Shown here: positions 1 to 7,755 of the stretch, one piece after another
Numbering within the stretch: position 1 is the stretch's first letter
How the letters are laid out: every line of letters starts with the position of its first letter
DNA from: Nocardia amikacinitolerans NBRC 108937
Lineage (GTDB): Bacteria > Actinomycetota > Actinomycetes > Mycobacteriales > Mycobacteriaceae
DNA: 64,000 bases
Direction of reading: 5' to 3'
NCBI RefSeq assembly: GCF_001612615.1
Contig: NZ_BDAU01000006.1
Coordinates: 124,001-188,000 of the forward strand
Notes under the pieces: model-generated
Databases searched by the model: none
The model's input: only the letters and a program-made list of their open reading frames with translations
What the model was told of the DNA's origin: nothing
Translations under genes and position numbers: made by a program

Positions 1-973
1 CGTTCTCCCTCGCCTGTCGAAAACCCTTGTCCAACTGGGCTACTTGCGCCTCGGTGAGCTTGCTCGGGTCGAATGTCTCGCCGACGCGGAGTCCGAGCGA
101 CGCCAACCGATCCAGGGTTTGGTTTTCCTTCACCGAATCGGTGCGTTTGGTGATGCTGGGATCGTTGAGCGCCAGGCTCAGCAAGTGCAGGTAGTCGACC
201 GCTGTCATCGACTTGCCGATATCGGCGATCTCCGACATCCGCGGAAAGGTCGGGTAATTCGCCTTGACCACCGGCTGCTGGTCCAGCGGCGGTACCCGGC
301 CACCGTTGGCCGACCAGAGGTTCAATGGGACCGCACCCACTCCGGTCACGATGGACCGCGCCGTGGTGAGATCGGCGTCGGTGCGCGAGGTCACCTCGAC
401 GCGGGTCGCGAGCACGAACGAATTCGACGTCGCCCGAATCACATTCGTGCCCGCGAACCCCGGCGGCAGTTGTCCGCGCCACTCCGGGCCGACGATGAGG
501 TACCGCTGGGGAACGTTCGCGCTGAACTGCGATCCGGCGGCGAAGAACCAGTTCGCGTTGTGATCGCCGAGCTGGACGCTCCAATAGCGATCGTCGGGCA
601 CCGACGGGGTCTCGAGCACCACGGGTTCGTCGGAGACATCGAAGAATCCGCCGCTGTAGAGCGTCGAGGCGTTGACCGTGGTGGCGAAGCGCATGGTCGC
701 GTCGTAGAGCTTCAGGTCCGGCTTCAGCCGGTTCAGGCCGCGGTAGGCCGGTTGCCCTTCCTGCTGGCTGAACACGTACCGCAGCTCGTAGAACCCCGCG
801 ATGTTCAGACCCCAGTAGAAGGCCTCCTCGGAAAGCTGCGCGATTCGGTCCTCCGACAGCGTGGGGTCGATCGGCCCGTCGGCGCTGTCCGCGGTGGGCG
901 TGCATCCGAGCAGCGCGAGCATAGCCGTGACAAAGACGCCTGAGACGACGTTGCGTATCAATATGTTTCGCAT
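1..973 (-). CDS. DUF1254 family lipoprotein (C-terminus beyond left edge)
   Basis: Reading leftwards from an ATG at 973, about 324 codons are open to the window edge, so the 3' end is missing. The N-terminus is a lipoprotein signal ending in a lipobox LLGC with the acylated Cys near residue 24. The body matches the DUF1254 pattern: an EEAFYWGLN segment near residue 50, then a VPDDRYWSVQLGDHN segment, a hallmark of this family of secreted or periplasmic proteins. The biochemical role of DUF1254 proteins is not settled. A perfect palindrome sits 21 bases upstream of the start (994-1012), between this gene and the TetR gene on the same strand, so repression by that TetR protein is likely. The family call is from recognisable motifs; the function is unknown. 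Confidence 0.75.
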   Translation of the reverse strand, partial: MRNILIRNVVSGVFVTAMLALLGCTPTADSADGPIDPTLSEDRIAQLSEEAFYWGLNIAGFYELRYVFSQQEGQPAYRGLNRLKPDLKLYDATMRFATTVNASTLYSGGFFDVSDEPVVLETPSVPDDRYWSVQLGDHNANWFFAAGSQFSANVPQRYLIVGPEWRGQLPPGFAGTNVIRATSNSFVLATRVEVTSRTDADLTTARSIVTGVGAVPLNLWSANGGRVPPLDQQPVVKANYPTFPRMSEIADIGKSMTAVDYLHLLSLALNDPSITKRTDSVKENQTLDRLASLGLRVGETFDPSKLTEAQVAQLDKGFRQAREN

Positions 974-993
974 TTCAGTTCCTTGGTGCCAAT

Positions 994-1012
994 TTAAGTC
1001 AAACTGACTTAA
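994..1012. promoter_or_regulatory. Putative TetR operator upstream of the DUF1254 gene
   Basis: TTAAGTCA-AAC-TGACTTAA is a perfect 8-base inverted repeat with a 3-base centre, placed 21 bases before the ATG at 973. Near-identical palindromes (TAAG[T/G]CA-N3-[T/C]GCCTTA) occur at 5015-5031 and 5075-5091, before the other lipoprotein gene of this block, and a degenerate copy lies at 1695-1711 before the tetR gene. This distribution is what a TetR-family repressor site would show. Binding is inferred. Confidence 0.65.
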
Positions 1013-1051
1013 CGACTGTGTACGGCAAAAGTCCCTTTTCCTTCGATCGAA

Positions 1052-1678
1052 TCAAGAAGAACAGGCGACCGCGGCCGCGGCACCGGAGATCAACGTCTCC
1101 ACGGCGCGTCGAGCCGCCGTCGAATCCGCTTCGCCCAGTTCGAGGCGCTCTTCCAGATCGGCGAGTACCGAGGTGACGATCCGATTCATCTGGTGGAAGC
1201 GTTCCGCTCGCTCGGCGTCGGGCAGATCCGTCAGCAGGTCATCGAGCAGGTGATACACCCGGACGGCGCCGCTGACATGTTCGTCGTCGAATTCCTCGGG
1301 CAGCCTGCGCATCTCGGTGAGGTGTCGATTGAGAAACCGCGCGTAGGCCGTCCTACCGCCTGCCGCGACGACGGCGTCGCCGAGGGGCCGAATGAACGCA
1401 TCGACCAGTGTGCGCACGGTGTGTTCGGTGTGGTTGTCCAGCAAGCTGTTGCGTTGCGTGTTCAATGGCATCATCCGCAAGTCGTACAGCGCCCACAGCA
1501 GCGCCTTCTTGTTCTTGAAGTGATATTGCACCGCCGAATTGTTCCGCTGCCCGGCCGCGGCGGATATCTCCCGCATCGAGACGTGGGAAACCCCGCGCTC
1601 CGCGAAGAGTCGTTCGGCTGCCAGCAGGATCCGCCGCTGAGCATCCGAAAACTCGAGCCTTCCCGAGGCTTCCCGCAT
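1052..1678 (-). CDS. TetR/AcrR family transcriptional regulator
   Basis: A 208-residue protein with an ATG at 1678 preceded by an AAAGGG ribosome-binding sequence. The N-terminal DNA-binding domain is clear: helix 1 (AQRRILLAAERLFAERG, residues 13-29), then the helix-turn-helix around residues 34-56 with the typical recognition-helix end 'VQYHFKNKKALL'. The C-terminal ligand-binding part is divergent, so no ligand can be named. It lies on the same strand between the DUF1254 lipoprotein gene and a secreted-protein gene. A degenerate palindrome at 1695-1711 suggests self-regulation, and better copies precede the two lipoprotein genes, making it the likely repressor of this block. Family certain; targets inferred. 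Confidence 0.9.
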   Translation of the reverse strand: MREASGRLEFSDAQRRILLAAERLFAERGVSHVSMREISAAAGQRNNSAVQYHFKNKKALLWALYDLRMMPLNTQRNSLLDNHTEHTVRTLVDAFIRPLGDAVVAAGGRTAYARFLNRHLTEMRRLPEEFDDEHVSGAVRVYHLLDDLLTDLPDAERAERFHQMNRIVTSVLADLEERLELGEADSTAARRAVETLISGAAAAVACSS

Positions 1679-1694
1679 GGCAACCCTTTCCCGG

Positions 1695-1711
1695 TAATGC
1701 GCCCTGTCTTA
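1695..1711. promoter_or_regulatory. Degenerate copy of the TetR palindrome before the tetR gene
   Basis: TAATGCG-CCC-TGTCTTA has the same 7-3-7 layout as the palindromes at 994-1012, 5015-5031 and 5075-5091, but matches the arm consensus at only about 5 and 6 of 7 positions. It lies 17 bases upstream of the tetR ATG, where an autoregulatory operator would be expected. Taken alone it would not be convincing. Confidence 0.3.
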
Positions 1712-1768
1712 ACCGATGGGGCACATCGTAGTGGCGGGATGGCAGCGGCACCGCGGCCGGGGATCGCG

Positions 1769-2512
1769 CTACTTCGGCTGCGGTGCCGGGCGGAACGGTT
1801 CGTTGATCGTGGTCTGGTACTGCACGAATGCCGCGATGGCCACGGGCGCGGCGACCATGATCGACCCTGCCATCATGCCGAGCGGTGCGAGCGCTCCGGC
1901 GCCGATGAGGCACCCGGCGAGCGGACCCGCGCCGAACAATGTCGCCAACGGGCCGGTCAACGCCGCGCCTGCCGCGCCGCCGAGCAGGCATCCGATCAGA
2001 CCGGAGCCGACCGCCCCGACGATGGCCCCGACCGCCGCGCCCATGGTGACGGTCTGCGTCATCCGATTCCAGGCCGCCTGCTCCCGTTCATACGGCGTCC
2101 GCCAGGGCGCGCTGTCCTGGAACGGCAGCGCGACCGGCGCGTACCGGGCCCGGGCCGGATCGAGCACCGGCGTCAGCGACGCAGAGTTGCCCTCGATCGC
2201 GACGTCGACCGGGAAGGCGATGTCATCGATGTTCACCTCCAACGGGACGCCTGCGAGAATTCGTCCGTCGTTCGACCGGATCTGGAACTGGCCGTTGTCG
2301 ACGACGAGTCGCCCGGAATCCACGGTGACGACGGCGGCGTTTCCGTCCTTGTAGGCCGTGTAGCGGACGCCGGGGGCGACATTCACTTCAAGGGCGCCCG
2401 ATTCGGCCGGAACGCCGGTCGTTCCCATTGGTTCGGCATTGGCCGTTGGCCCGGCGAAAGCCAAGGCGGCTACCGCGACTCCCGCTGAGGCGGCGAGCTT
2501 TCGGATGTGCAC
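1769..2512 (-). CDS. Secreted protein of unknown function with glycine/alanine-rich membrane-like tail
   Basis: 247 residues. I chose the GTG at 2512 because a strong GAGGAG ribosome-binding site lies 6 bases before it; the upstream ATG at 2539 has none. The product starts with a Sec-type signal peptide (AASAGVAVAALAFAGPTANA, cleavage after ANA). A beta-rich middle section follows, then from about residue 155 a long glycine/alanine-rich hydrophobic stretch with repeated GAAVGAIVGAVGSG-like segments that could insert in or line a membrane, and a short polar end. Similar exported proteins of unknown function are familiar in Nocardia and Rhodococcus, but I cannot assign a function. It lies just upstream of the tetR gene on the same strand. 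Confidence 0.75.
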   Translation of the reverse strand: MHIRKLAASAGVAVAALAFAGPTANAEPMGTTGVPAESGALEVNVAPGVRYTAYKDGNAAVVTVDSGRLVVDNGQFQIRSNDGRILAGVPLEVNIDDIAFPVDVAIEGNSASLTPVLDPARARYAPVALPFQDSAPWRTPYEREQAAWNRMTQTVTMGAAVGAIVGAVGSGLIGCLLGGAAGAALTGPLATLFGAGPLAGCLIGAGALAPLGMMAGSIMVAAPVAIAAFVQYQTTINEPFRPAPQPK

Positions 2513-2580
2513 AATATTCTCCTCATCAGGTGGATTCACCGCGTCGGGAATGACGTGGTGGGGATAGAGCCGAATGCCCG

Positions 2581-3143
2581 TCAGTCGAATGTCGACCCGG
2601 CTGTCATGCCGCCGTCGACGACGAACTCCGCACCGGTGCAGTAGCTGGATTCTTCGGCGGCCAGGAAGACCACGAGCTCGGTGACCTCCTCGGGCAGGCC
2701 GAGGCGTCGCAGGGTGTTGTCGCCTCGGTCGATGGCCTGGCGGGCCGTCGCCTCGCCGCGATCAATGCCGCACGCGCGGCGGACATTCCGAGAAACGGCC
2801 CGGTGAGGTTGATATCGAGTACGCGCGCCCACTGCTGTTCGGTGAAGGTGCCCAACGGTCCGCCGTCGAGCACTCCCGCGTTGTTGACCAGCACGTCGAG
2901 CTTGCCGAAGATCCGCTGCGTCTCGGCGACCGCCGTCGCCCAGTCGCCTGATCGCGTGACGTCGAGGCGCAGATATGCCGCCGCAGCGCCGATTTCGTCG
3001 GCCAGTGCGGAACCCGCGTCATCGACGATATCGGCGATCACGACCCGCGCCCCCTCGCGCACGAACGCGCGGGCGTGCGCGGCGCCCATGCCGGATGCCC
3101 CGCCGGTGATCAGTGCGACGCGCCCGTGTAGTCGTCCGTTCAT
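2581..3143 (-). pseudogene. Internally deleted and frameshifted short-chain dehydrogenase (SDR)
   Basis: Starting at ATG 3143, the reading frame gives a normal SDR N-terminus: cofactor motif TGGASGMG at about residues 14-21, then the NNAG motif and the helix leading to '[18 protein letters not shown]'. The frame then runs into unrelated sequence. In another frame, ending at 2581, a normal SDR C-terminus appears ([18 protein letters not shown], then GAEFVVDGG). Roughly 60-80 residues that should lie between them are absent, including the catalytic Ser and the Tyr-x-x-x-Lys pair, so the product cannot be a working oxidoreductase. Total span is about 187 codons against about 250 in the family. 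The change is a deletion near 2760-2800 rather than a one-base error. Confidence 0.85.
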
Positions 3144-3270
3144 TCTGCTTCCTCCTGTCGAGATGTGTTGTCGCGCAAGTAGTTAGGTGGTGGCTTGGGT
3201 CGCTCCCGGTCGATATGCCGGCTGCGAGTTGCCCGGGAAGCGTGCCCGGCGGAGCGCACGTTGTGGGCAA

Positions 3271-4995
3271 TCACGCGGGACCCGCGTGAATTCGCTTGAC
3301 GGAGAAGAGTCCGCCGACGAGAAGGTCTCCGTTGTCGAGGATTCCGGTGATGCCGCCGAAACAGTTCCACATCCGGCTGTCGTCGGGAAACGGCCAGCGA
3401 GCCGCTGTTCGACCGGTTTCCCAGTCGACGCCGGTGATCTCGTAGACGCCGTTGGACTTGTTCGCGGCATAGATCAGGCCGGTACTCGCGGAGACACCCG
3501 GCACGATCACATCGCTGTTGTCGATCTCCCGGTTCGCCCACTTCTTGGTGAACGAATCGGTTTCCGGGTCCCACTGAAACTTCTGCAGGCCCATGGGCGC
3601 CGGTCGAGTCACCCCCGCGGTGAAGACATTGCCCCAGATGTCGCGCACCGGATCGGGATACGCGGTCGAAGCGACCAGTGCGCCGTATCCGACGACGTTG
3701 GGGGACAGTTCGATGGTGACCTTGGCGACGTCGATCGGAACCTGGCCCGCGATGCGCGCCGAGCGTGCGCCCGGCTTCGCCGTGAACCCTTCGGGAATCC
3801 GATCCCGCCAGAACGCGACGAGATTCGGGCCGTTGGGATTGGCGTCGGAGATGACGACCAGCTCGTCCGCGTCGTCGCCGAAGCCCATGAGCGTCGGTGT
3901 CGTGCCGGAACCGCCCGAGAGCGTCAGCGCACCGGCCGCGGTCGCCTGTTCCGGCGACATGGTGTCGTAGTCGGCGACCCAACCGCCGTCGGCCTCCTCC
4001 GTCGACAACCGATCGCCGGTCCAGACCACCTTCATCATGTGGCGGGACGTGACCGCGTAGATTCCGGATTCGTCGATGGCGACGTTGTTTTCCATCTGCT
4101 CGCCCTGGAACGGCAACACTCCTCGGATCGTGAGGTCTCGATCCAGCAAGAACAGCGCCGCCGACGCGGCCGCGACGATATGACCGTCGTAGGTCATGCC
4201 GAGCGCCACGATCTTGGCCTTGGGATCCGACACCGCGCCGACCACATTCGCGGGCAACCCGGTGGGCAGGATGTCCGCCAGATCGACGACTTTGTCGACG
4301 CGCAGTGGCTTGTGCGGATCGTTGTCGTCGGTCGATTTGACGATCCGCATGCCCGAGATCGCCACGTAGTGGAACCCGTCGCGGTCGATCATGTTGTAGG
4401 CGCCGTTGGCGATATTGTCCCGGTTGAAGCCCAGCGCGGCGGCGTCCTTGCTCAGCTCGAGCAGGCGCGCCTCGTCCTTGGCCCGGTATGCCTCGTCCGT
4501 CTTCGACAGCAGATCGGCAAGCGCTTTCGGGTCGGCTTTCGCCGCGGCATCCTCGTGTCCCGGGTAGGGCAGAAAACCCACCGGCCGGAATGCGCCGTCG
4601 GTGGCGTAGAACTTGTCGATGCCGTGTGCACCGGCTGCCAGGATGACCGAATCCGCGCCGACCGTCTTCACCGTCGGATTCGAGGTGAAGACGGTCGGAT
4701 GGGTCTGCGTGTCTCGCACCGACAGTGGCCGTCCCACGTCGGGGCCGGGAAGCGTGGTCGAATCCGTCGCGGCGGAATTGACATGGCTGATCGGATAAGC
4801 GCTGTCGGCCAGCCACGGGTTCCGCGGCGGCATGGCAGGCGACGCGTCCTGGGTTTCGGACGCCGATGAGGCCGACCGTTCGCTCGCGCATGCCGCAAGC
4901 GCCGCACCGGGCGCGAGGACCATCAGCAAGGCAACCATTCGACGAACCAGTGCCTGTCGCGGACGCGCGCGCAGACATCGAGTTATGTGCTTCAT
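3271..4995 (-). CDS. Secreted lipoprotein, probable beta-propeller fold
   Basis: 574 residues from the ATG at 4995, which has an AGAGGTG ribosome-binding site; an ATG 27 bases upstream lacks one. An arginine-rich start and hydrophobic helix end in the lipobox LAAC (residues 33-36), so the protein should be lipid-anchored outside the cell. The mature part contains repeated blade-like segments (for example 'VGAVSDPKAKIVALGMTYDG', 'ENNVAIDESGIYAVTSRHMMKV', 'VSASTGLIYAANKSNGVYEI'), typical of beta-propellers that bind small molecules or act as quinoprotein-like enzymes. No catalytic residues can be named. Two palindromes upstream (5015-5031 and 5075-5091) match the one before the DUF1254 gene, implying shared control. 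Confidence 0.75.
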   Translation of the reverse strand: MKHITRCLRARPRQALVRRMVALLMVLAPGAALAACASERSASSASETQDASPAMPPRNPWLADSAYPISHVNSAATDSTTLPGPDVGRPLSVRDTQTHPTVFTSNPTVKTVGADSVILAAGAHGIDKFYATDGAFRPVGFLPYPGHEDAAAKADPKALADLLSKTDEAYRAKDEARLLELSKDAAALGFNRDNIANGAYNMIDRDGFHYVAISGMRIVKSTDDNDPHKPLRVDKVVDLADILPTGLPANVVGAVSDPKAKIVALGMTYDGHIVAAASAALFLLDRDLTIRGVLPFQGEQMENNVAIDESGIYAVTSRHMMKVVWTGDRLSTEEADGGWVADYDTMSPEQATAAGALTLSGGSGTTPTLMGFGDDADELVVISDANPNGPNLVAFWRDRIPEGFTAKPGARSARIAGQVPIDVAKVTIELSPNVVGYGALVASTAYPDPVRDIWGNVFTAGVTRPAPMGLQKFQWDPETDSFTKKWANREIDNSDVIVPGVSASTGLIYAANKSNGVYEITGVDWETGRTAARWPFPDDSRMWNCFGGITGILDNGDLLVGGLFSVKRIHAGPA

Positions 4996-5014
4996 GAATG
5001 ACACCTCTTCGTTG

Positions 5015-5031
5015 TAAGTCACATCGCCTTA
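5015..5031. promoter_or_regulatory. Putative TetR operator (imperfect), proximal
   Basis: TAAGTCA-CAT-CGCCTTA has the same 7-3-7 architecture as 994-1012 and 5075-5091, with one arm of each sequence variant. It ends 19 bases upstream of the lipoprotein ATG at 4995, a place where a bound repressor would block transcription. Confidence 0.5.
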
Positions 5032-5074
5032 AACGGCTGGCAGCGATCGGGCCGCTGATGCGAAGCGATCGAGT

Positions 5075-5091
5075 TAAGGCATAGTGCCTTA
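5075..5091. promoter_or_regulatory. Putative TetR operator (perfect), distal
   Basis: TAAGGCA-TAG-TGCCTTA is a perfect 7-base inverted repeat with a 3-base centre. It starts exactly 60 bases from the proximal copy, on the same face of the helix if counted as about six turns. It lies in the divergent region between the lipoprotein gene and the SUKH-like gene. Confidence 0.6.
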
Positions 5092-5304
5092 GGTGTGACG
5101 TGGGTCGCAAGTGTCGTTCCGCTCAGCGGTCGATCGCGTCGTCACGGCGGGTGTGGCGCGTACCGTCGGTGTGCGGACGACGTCGGAATGGGCGCGGTGG
5201 GCGCGGTGCGAGCCGAGGTCCTATGCTCTCGGAGCGTGGCGCTCGATCCACTCGGCATCGAAATCCCGGCGGCCGCAACAGGACTCCCGCACCCTGGAGA
5301 CACA

Positions 5305-5838
5305 GTGAACAGCACGTACTCGCCCGTCGACGAGCTCAACCTGCTGATGGAATTGCAGGACCGGCTCGGCTACGAGAATTACGCCGACGGGTTCGGCCTG
5401 ACGGACTTCGGCGACCTCTCGGGCCTGGTGGCGGGTTGGTCGAAAGATCCGGAGTTCACCGACCGGCTGATTCCCTTCGCGCAGGCCAATGGTTCCGGTT
5501 CGTTCTACGCGCTCTGGCGTATCGATGACCGGGCCGATCTGGCGACGCTGCCCGTGGTCGTCTTCGGAGACGAAGGCGGACAACATGTCGTCGCCCGCGA
5601 CGTCCGAGAGTTGTTCCGGCTTCTCGGCTTCGACTCGGAGATCTCGGTCGATGGGGAAGAGGCGTATTTCTATCGCGGCGAGGACGATTCGTACAGCGAC
5701 GGCCACGACGAGTTCGTGGCATGGCTCGACGAGAAATTCGGTCTTTCGGCGGCGACGGATCCGGCCGCTGTCCTCGCGGCGGCGCAGGCGGAGCTGGGGG
5801 AGCGGTTCACCGACTGGGCAAAGCCGTGTCTTTCCTGA
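5305..5838 (+). CDS. SMI1/KNR4 (SUKH)-like protein
   Basis: 177 residues from a GTG at 5305 with a CTGGAGA ribosome-binding site. Longer starts are open upstream, but the sequence there looks non-coding. The acidic sequence resembles the SUKH superfamily: an N-terminal 'DELNLLMELQDRLGYENY' helix, a central 'ANGSGSFYALWRIDD' strand pair, 'LPVVVFGDEGGQHVVARDVRELFRLL', and an acidic C-terminus. SUKH proteins commonly act as immunity proteins against contact-dependent or secreted toxins, but many are orphan housekeeping copies. No toxin gene lies beside it. The family call rests on pattern and composition and is moderately sure; the role is unknown. Confidence 0.6.
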   Translation: MNSTYSPVDELNLLMELQDRLGYENYADGFGLTDFGDLSGLVAGWSKDPEFTDRLIPFAQANGSGSFYALWRIDDRADLATLPVVVFGDEGGQHVVARDVRELFRLLGFDSEISVDGEEAYFYRGEDDSYSDGHDEFVAWLDEKFGLSAATDPAAVLAAAQAELGERFTDWAKPCLS

Positions 5839-5900
5839 TTTCCCTTCTGGCGTCGTACGATTCGTCGAGGACTCCCGCTGAGCAGATCGGCAGCACCACA

Positions 5901-6182
5901 ATGATTCTCGCGACCGCATTCGATGTTCTCGCGCAAGTGGGCAACCCGACTCCGGAGCCGCCGCCCGGTTCGGAGAAACACCTGCAAATCGTCCGATACC
6001 TGATCTGGTTGGCCATTATCGGCGTGGTCGCGCTGGTGGTGATCGGTATTCCGCTGATCGTCGTGCTGGTGACCCGCCGGTCCAATCGCCGCGCGCAGGG
6101 CGGGCCGGGGGTGGGCCCGGGCTACGGCGGCCCGCACCAGCCTTGGCCGGGTGGCCCCGGCGGCGGTGGCCCTGGCGTCTGA
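5901..6182 (+). CDS. Small single-pass membrane protein with Pro/Gly-rich tail
   Basis: 93 residues from ATG 5901. A short N-terminal segment with a PTPEPPPG linker is followed by one strong transmembrane helix (about residues 31-57, YLIWLAIIGVVALVVIGIPL), then a positively charged RRSNRRAQ patch and a glycine/proline-rich tail. The positive-inside rule puts the tail in the cytoplasm. No family is recognised. The ribosome-binding site is weak, and the reading frame could also start further upstream, so the start is uncertain. Confidence 0.55.
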   Translation: MILATAFDVLAQVGNPTPEPPPGSEKHLQIVRYLIWLAIIGVVALVVIGIPLIVVLVTRRSNRRAQGGPGVGPGYGGPHQPWPGGPGGGGPGV

Positions 6183-6336
6183 TTGCAGAATTGAACCGGT
6201 TTCGACCTAATGGCGGTAGCGACGCGAACTTCTGCTATAAGACCCTCTTCTGTAGTTTTACGTGACAGCGGAAGGGCGTGACGGCCGAGGGGTGCATATT
6301 CGACCTATCGGTCGCAATAGGGAGGAATTTCGAAAC

Positions 6337-6990
6337 ATGGCGCGCACCAAGGAATTCGACCCAGACGTCGTCTTGGACCTCGCCATGGATCTGTTCTGGC
6401 AGCGCGGGTTCGAAGCGACCTCGATGGCCGACCTGGTCGAGCATCTCGGCATAGGCAAGGCCAGCATCTACGCCGCCTTCGGCTGCAAGCGCGACCTGTT
6501 CATCAAGGCGCTGCGACGCTATCTGGAACTCGCCGACGAGCGGATCACCGGCGCGCTCTCGCGACCGGGCCCGGCTGTCCCCGCCATCCGGGCGCTCCTC
6601 GACCACTTCGTCTCGGAGGTCCGCGAAGAACACCGCTACCTGGGCTGCCTGGTGTCCAATACCGCCGTCGAACTCGCCGCCAGAGACCCCGAAATCGCCG
6701 CGCTGGTCGAATCGGGTTGGGCACGCTGGGAAACCGTGTTCACCTCGGCGTTCGTGCGCGCCCACGCGCAAGGCGAACTGGCCGCCGACCGCGATCCCCG
6801 TGCGCTGGCCCGCTTCCTGCTGGTCTTCCTCCAGGGCGTCTGGGTCCTCGACCGCACGCCCGACGCCGCCACCCGCCTGCGCGACGCCGGCGACATGGCA
6901 GCGGCGTTCCTGTTCGATCACCACGCGCCTGCTCCACCGACTCCAAGCGGGGCCGCCGCCGCATCCCTCGAGCCCGAACCCGCGACCTGA
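6337..6990 (+). CDS. TetR/AcrR family transcriptional regulator
   Basis: 217 residues from the ATG at 6337, which has an AGGGAGGAA ribosome-binding site; the open frame upstream of it is not coding-like. The N-terminal domain is textbook TetR: FDPDVVLDLAMDLFWQRG helix, then the helix-turn-helix at residues 28-50 (ATSMADLVEHLGIGKASIYAAFG). The C-terminal part with 'EEHRYLGCLVSNTAVELA' is of the kind seen in AcrR-like regulators of reductases and efflux pumps. A small GACC-TATC-GGTC palindrome lies about 20 bases before the ribosome-binding site and may be its own operator. No obvious target gene is adjacent, so the target is unknown. Confidence 0.9.
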   Translation: MARTKEFDPDVVLDLAMDLFWQRGFEATSMADLVEHLGIGKASIYAAFGCKRDLFIKALRRYLELADERITGALSRPGPAVPAIRALLDHFVSEVREEHRYLGCLVSNTAVELAARDPEIAALVESGWARWETVFTSAFVRAHAQGELAADRDPRALARFLLVFLQGVWVLDRTPDAATRLRDAGDMAAAFLFDHHAPAPPTPSGAAAASLEPEPAT

Positions 6991-7113
6991 ACCAAAACAT
7001 CCCACCAATTCACCTGCGAGTCTCGAACGGCGTCGCAAACTCCGCATACTCGCGGCGATCATGGGTAGGCGGCAACTGATCAGCGATTCGCGGGACCCGA
7101 GGAGGTGATCGCG

Positions 7114-7200
7114 ATGATGATGCCCGGTATGTGCATGCAGATGATGGACATGTTCATGGGTCTGCTCAACATGCTGCCCGGCATGCCGATGATGATGTGA
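7114..7200 (+). CDS. 28-residue methionine-rich peptide (50% Met)
   Basis: ATG 7114 to TGA 7200, with a near-perfect GAGGAGG ribosome-binding site at 7099-7105 and an 8-base spacer, followed 16 bases after the stop by a 9-bp hairpin (7217-7243). These flanks strongly suggest a real gene. The peptide has 14 methionines in 28 residues, one cysteine at position 7, no basic residue and one acidic residue, in the arrangement MMM-P-G-M-C-M-Q-MM near the start and P-G-M-P-MMM at the end. The PGM motif occurs three times if MPGM is counted with variants. It could be a membrane-associated or metal-binding (Cu(I)/Ag(I)) peptide; thioether-rich motifs are known for copper. Function is inference only, and I know of no named family. 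Confidence 0.6.
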   Translation: MMMPGMCMQMMDMFMGLLNMLPGMPMMM

Positions 7201-7216
7201 TCACTGGAAAAGTCGG

Positions 7217-7243
7217 CCTCCAGGGCGGATCGGCCCCTGGAGG
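7217..7243 (+). terminator. Hairpin terminator after the Met-rich peptide
   Basis: CCTCCAGGG and CCCTGGAGG form a 9-bp stem around a 9-base loop, starting 16 bases after the stop at 7200. There is no T tract, as is common for actinobacterial terminators. Confidence 0.6.
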
Positions 7244-7335
7244 TCGTCGCTCGAACGGCGGTCGGGGGTGGAGTGCGATCGACCGCGGATTCCCACGCTG
7301 ATATTCCCTTCGAACCTCACCTGGAGGAGCACGTC

Positions 7336-7755
7336 ATGGGCATCGCAGCACTGATCACCTGGCTGTTGACCGCGGGCGGTGGCTCGGTCCTGCTCGGCAC
7401 CTGGATCGCCAAAGGCGGCGCGCGCGAACCGACCGCCAGCCACCTGCCGCCCGCGGTCGTCTTCGGTCACTTCCTGCTCGCCGCGGCGGGGCTGATCGTC
7501 TGGATCATCTACCTGATAGCGGACTCGACGGCGCTGGCATGGATCGCGTTCGCCCTGCTGGTCCCCGTCGCGGCCCTCGGATTCGGCATGCTGGCGCGCT
7601 GGCTGCCGGTGTACCGTGCCCGAACCGCCGAGGTCGGCGACGCCACTCCGCCGGAACGGCACTTCCCGGTCGCGATCGTCGCCGCGCACGGTGTCCTGGC
7701 CGTCACCACGGTCGTCCTGGTCCTGCTCACCGCCCTCGGCGTCGGAGCCGACTAG
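7336..7755 (+). CDS. Small integral membrane protein (about four transmembrane helices)
   Basis: 139 residues from ATG 7336 with a strong GGAGGAG ribosome-binding site. Hydrophobic segments lie at about residues 2-22, 40-62, 66-86 and 112-136, with a small polar loop (ARTAEVGDATPPERHF) before the last helix. It resembles small actinobacterial membrane proteins of unknown function. It follows the Met-rich peptide gene on the same strand but is separated from it by a terminator-like hairpin, so it is probably transcribed on its own. Confidence 0.7.
   Translation: MGIAALITWLLTAGGGSVLLGTWIAKGGAREPTASHLPPAVVFGHFLLAAAGLIVWIIYLIADSTALAWIAFALLVPVAALGFGMLARWLPVYRARTAEVGDATPPERHFPVAIVAAHGVLAVTTVVLVLLTALGVGAD

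Noticed and set aside
3187-4869. Very long plus-strand open frame opposite the beta-propeller lipoprotein gene
   Set aside because: Shadow of the minus-strand gene; high-GC third positions keep the opposite frame open. No ribosome-binding site and an arginine/valine-heavy composition.
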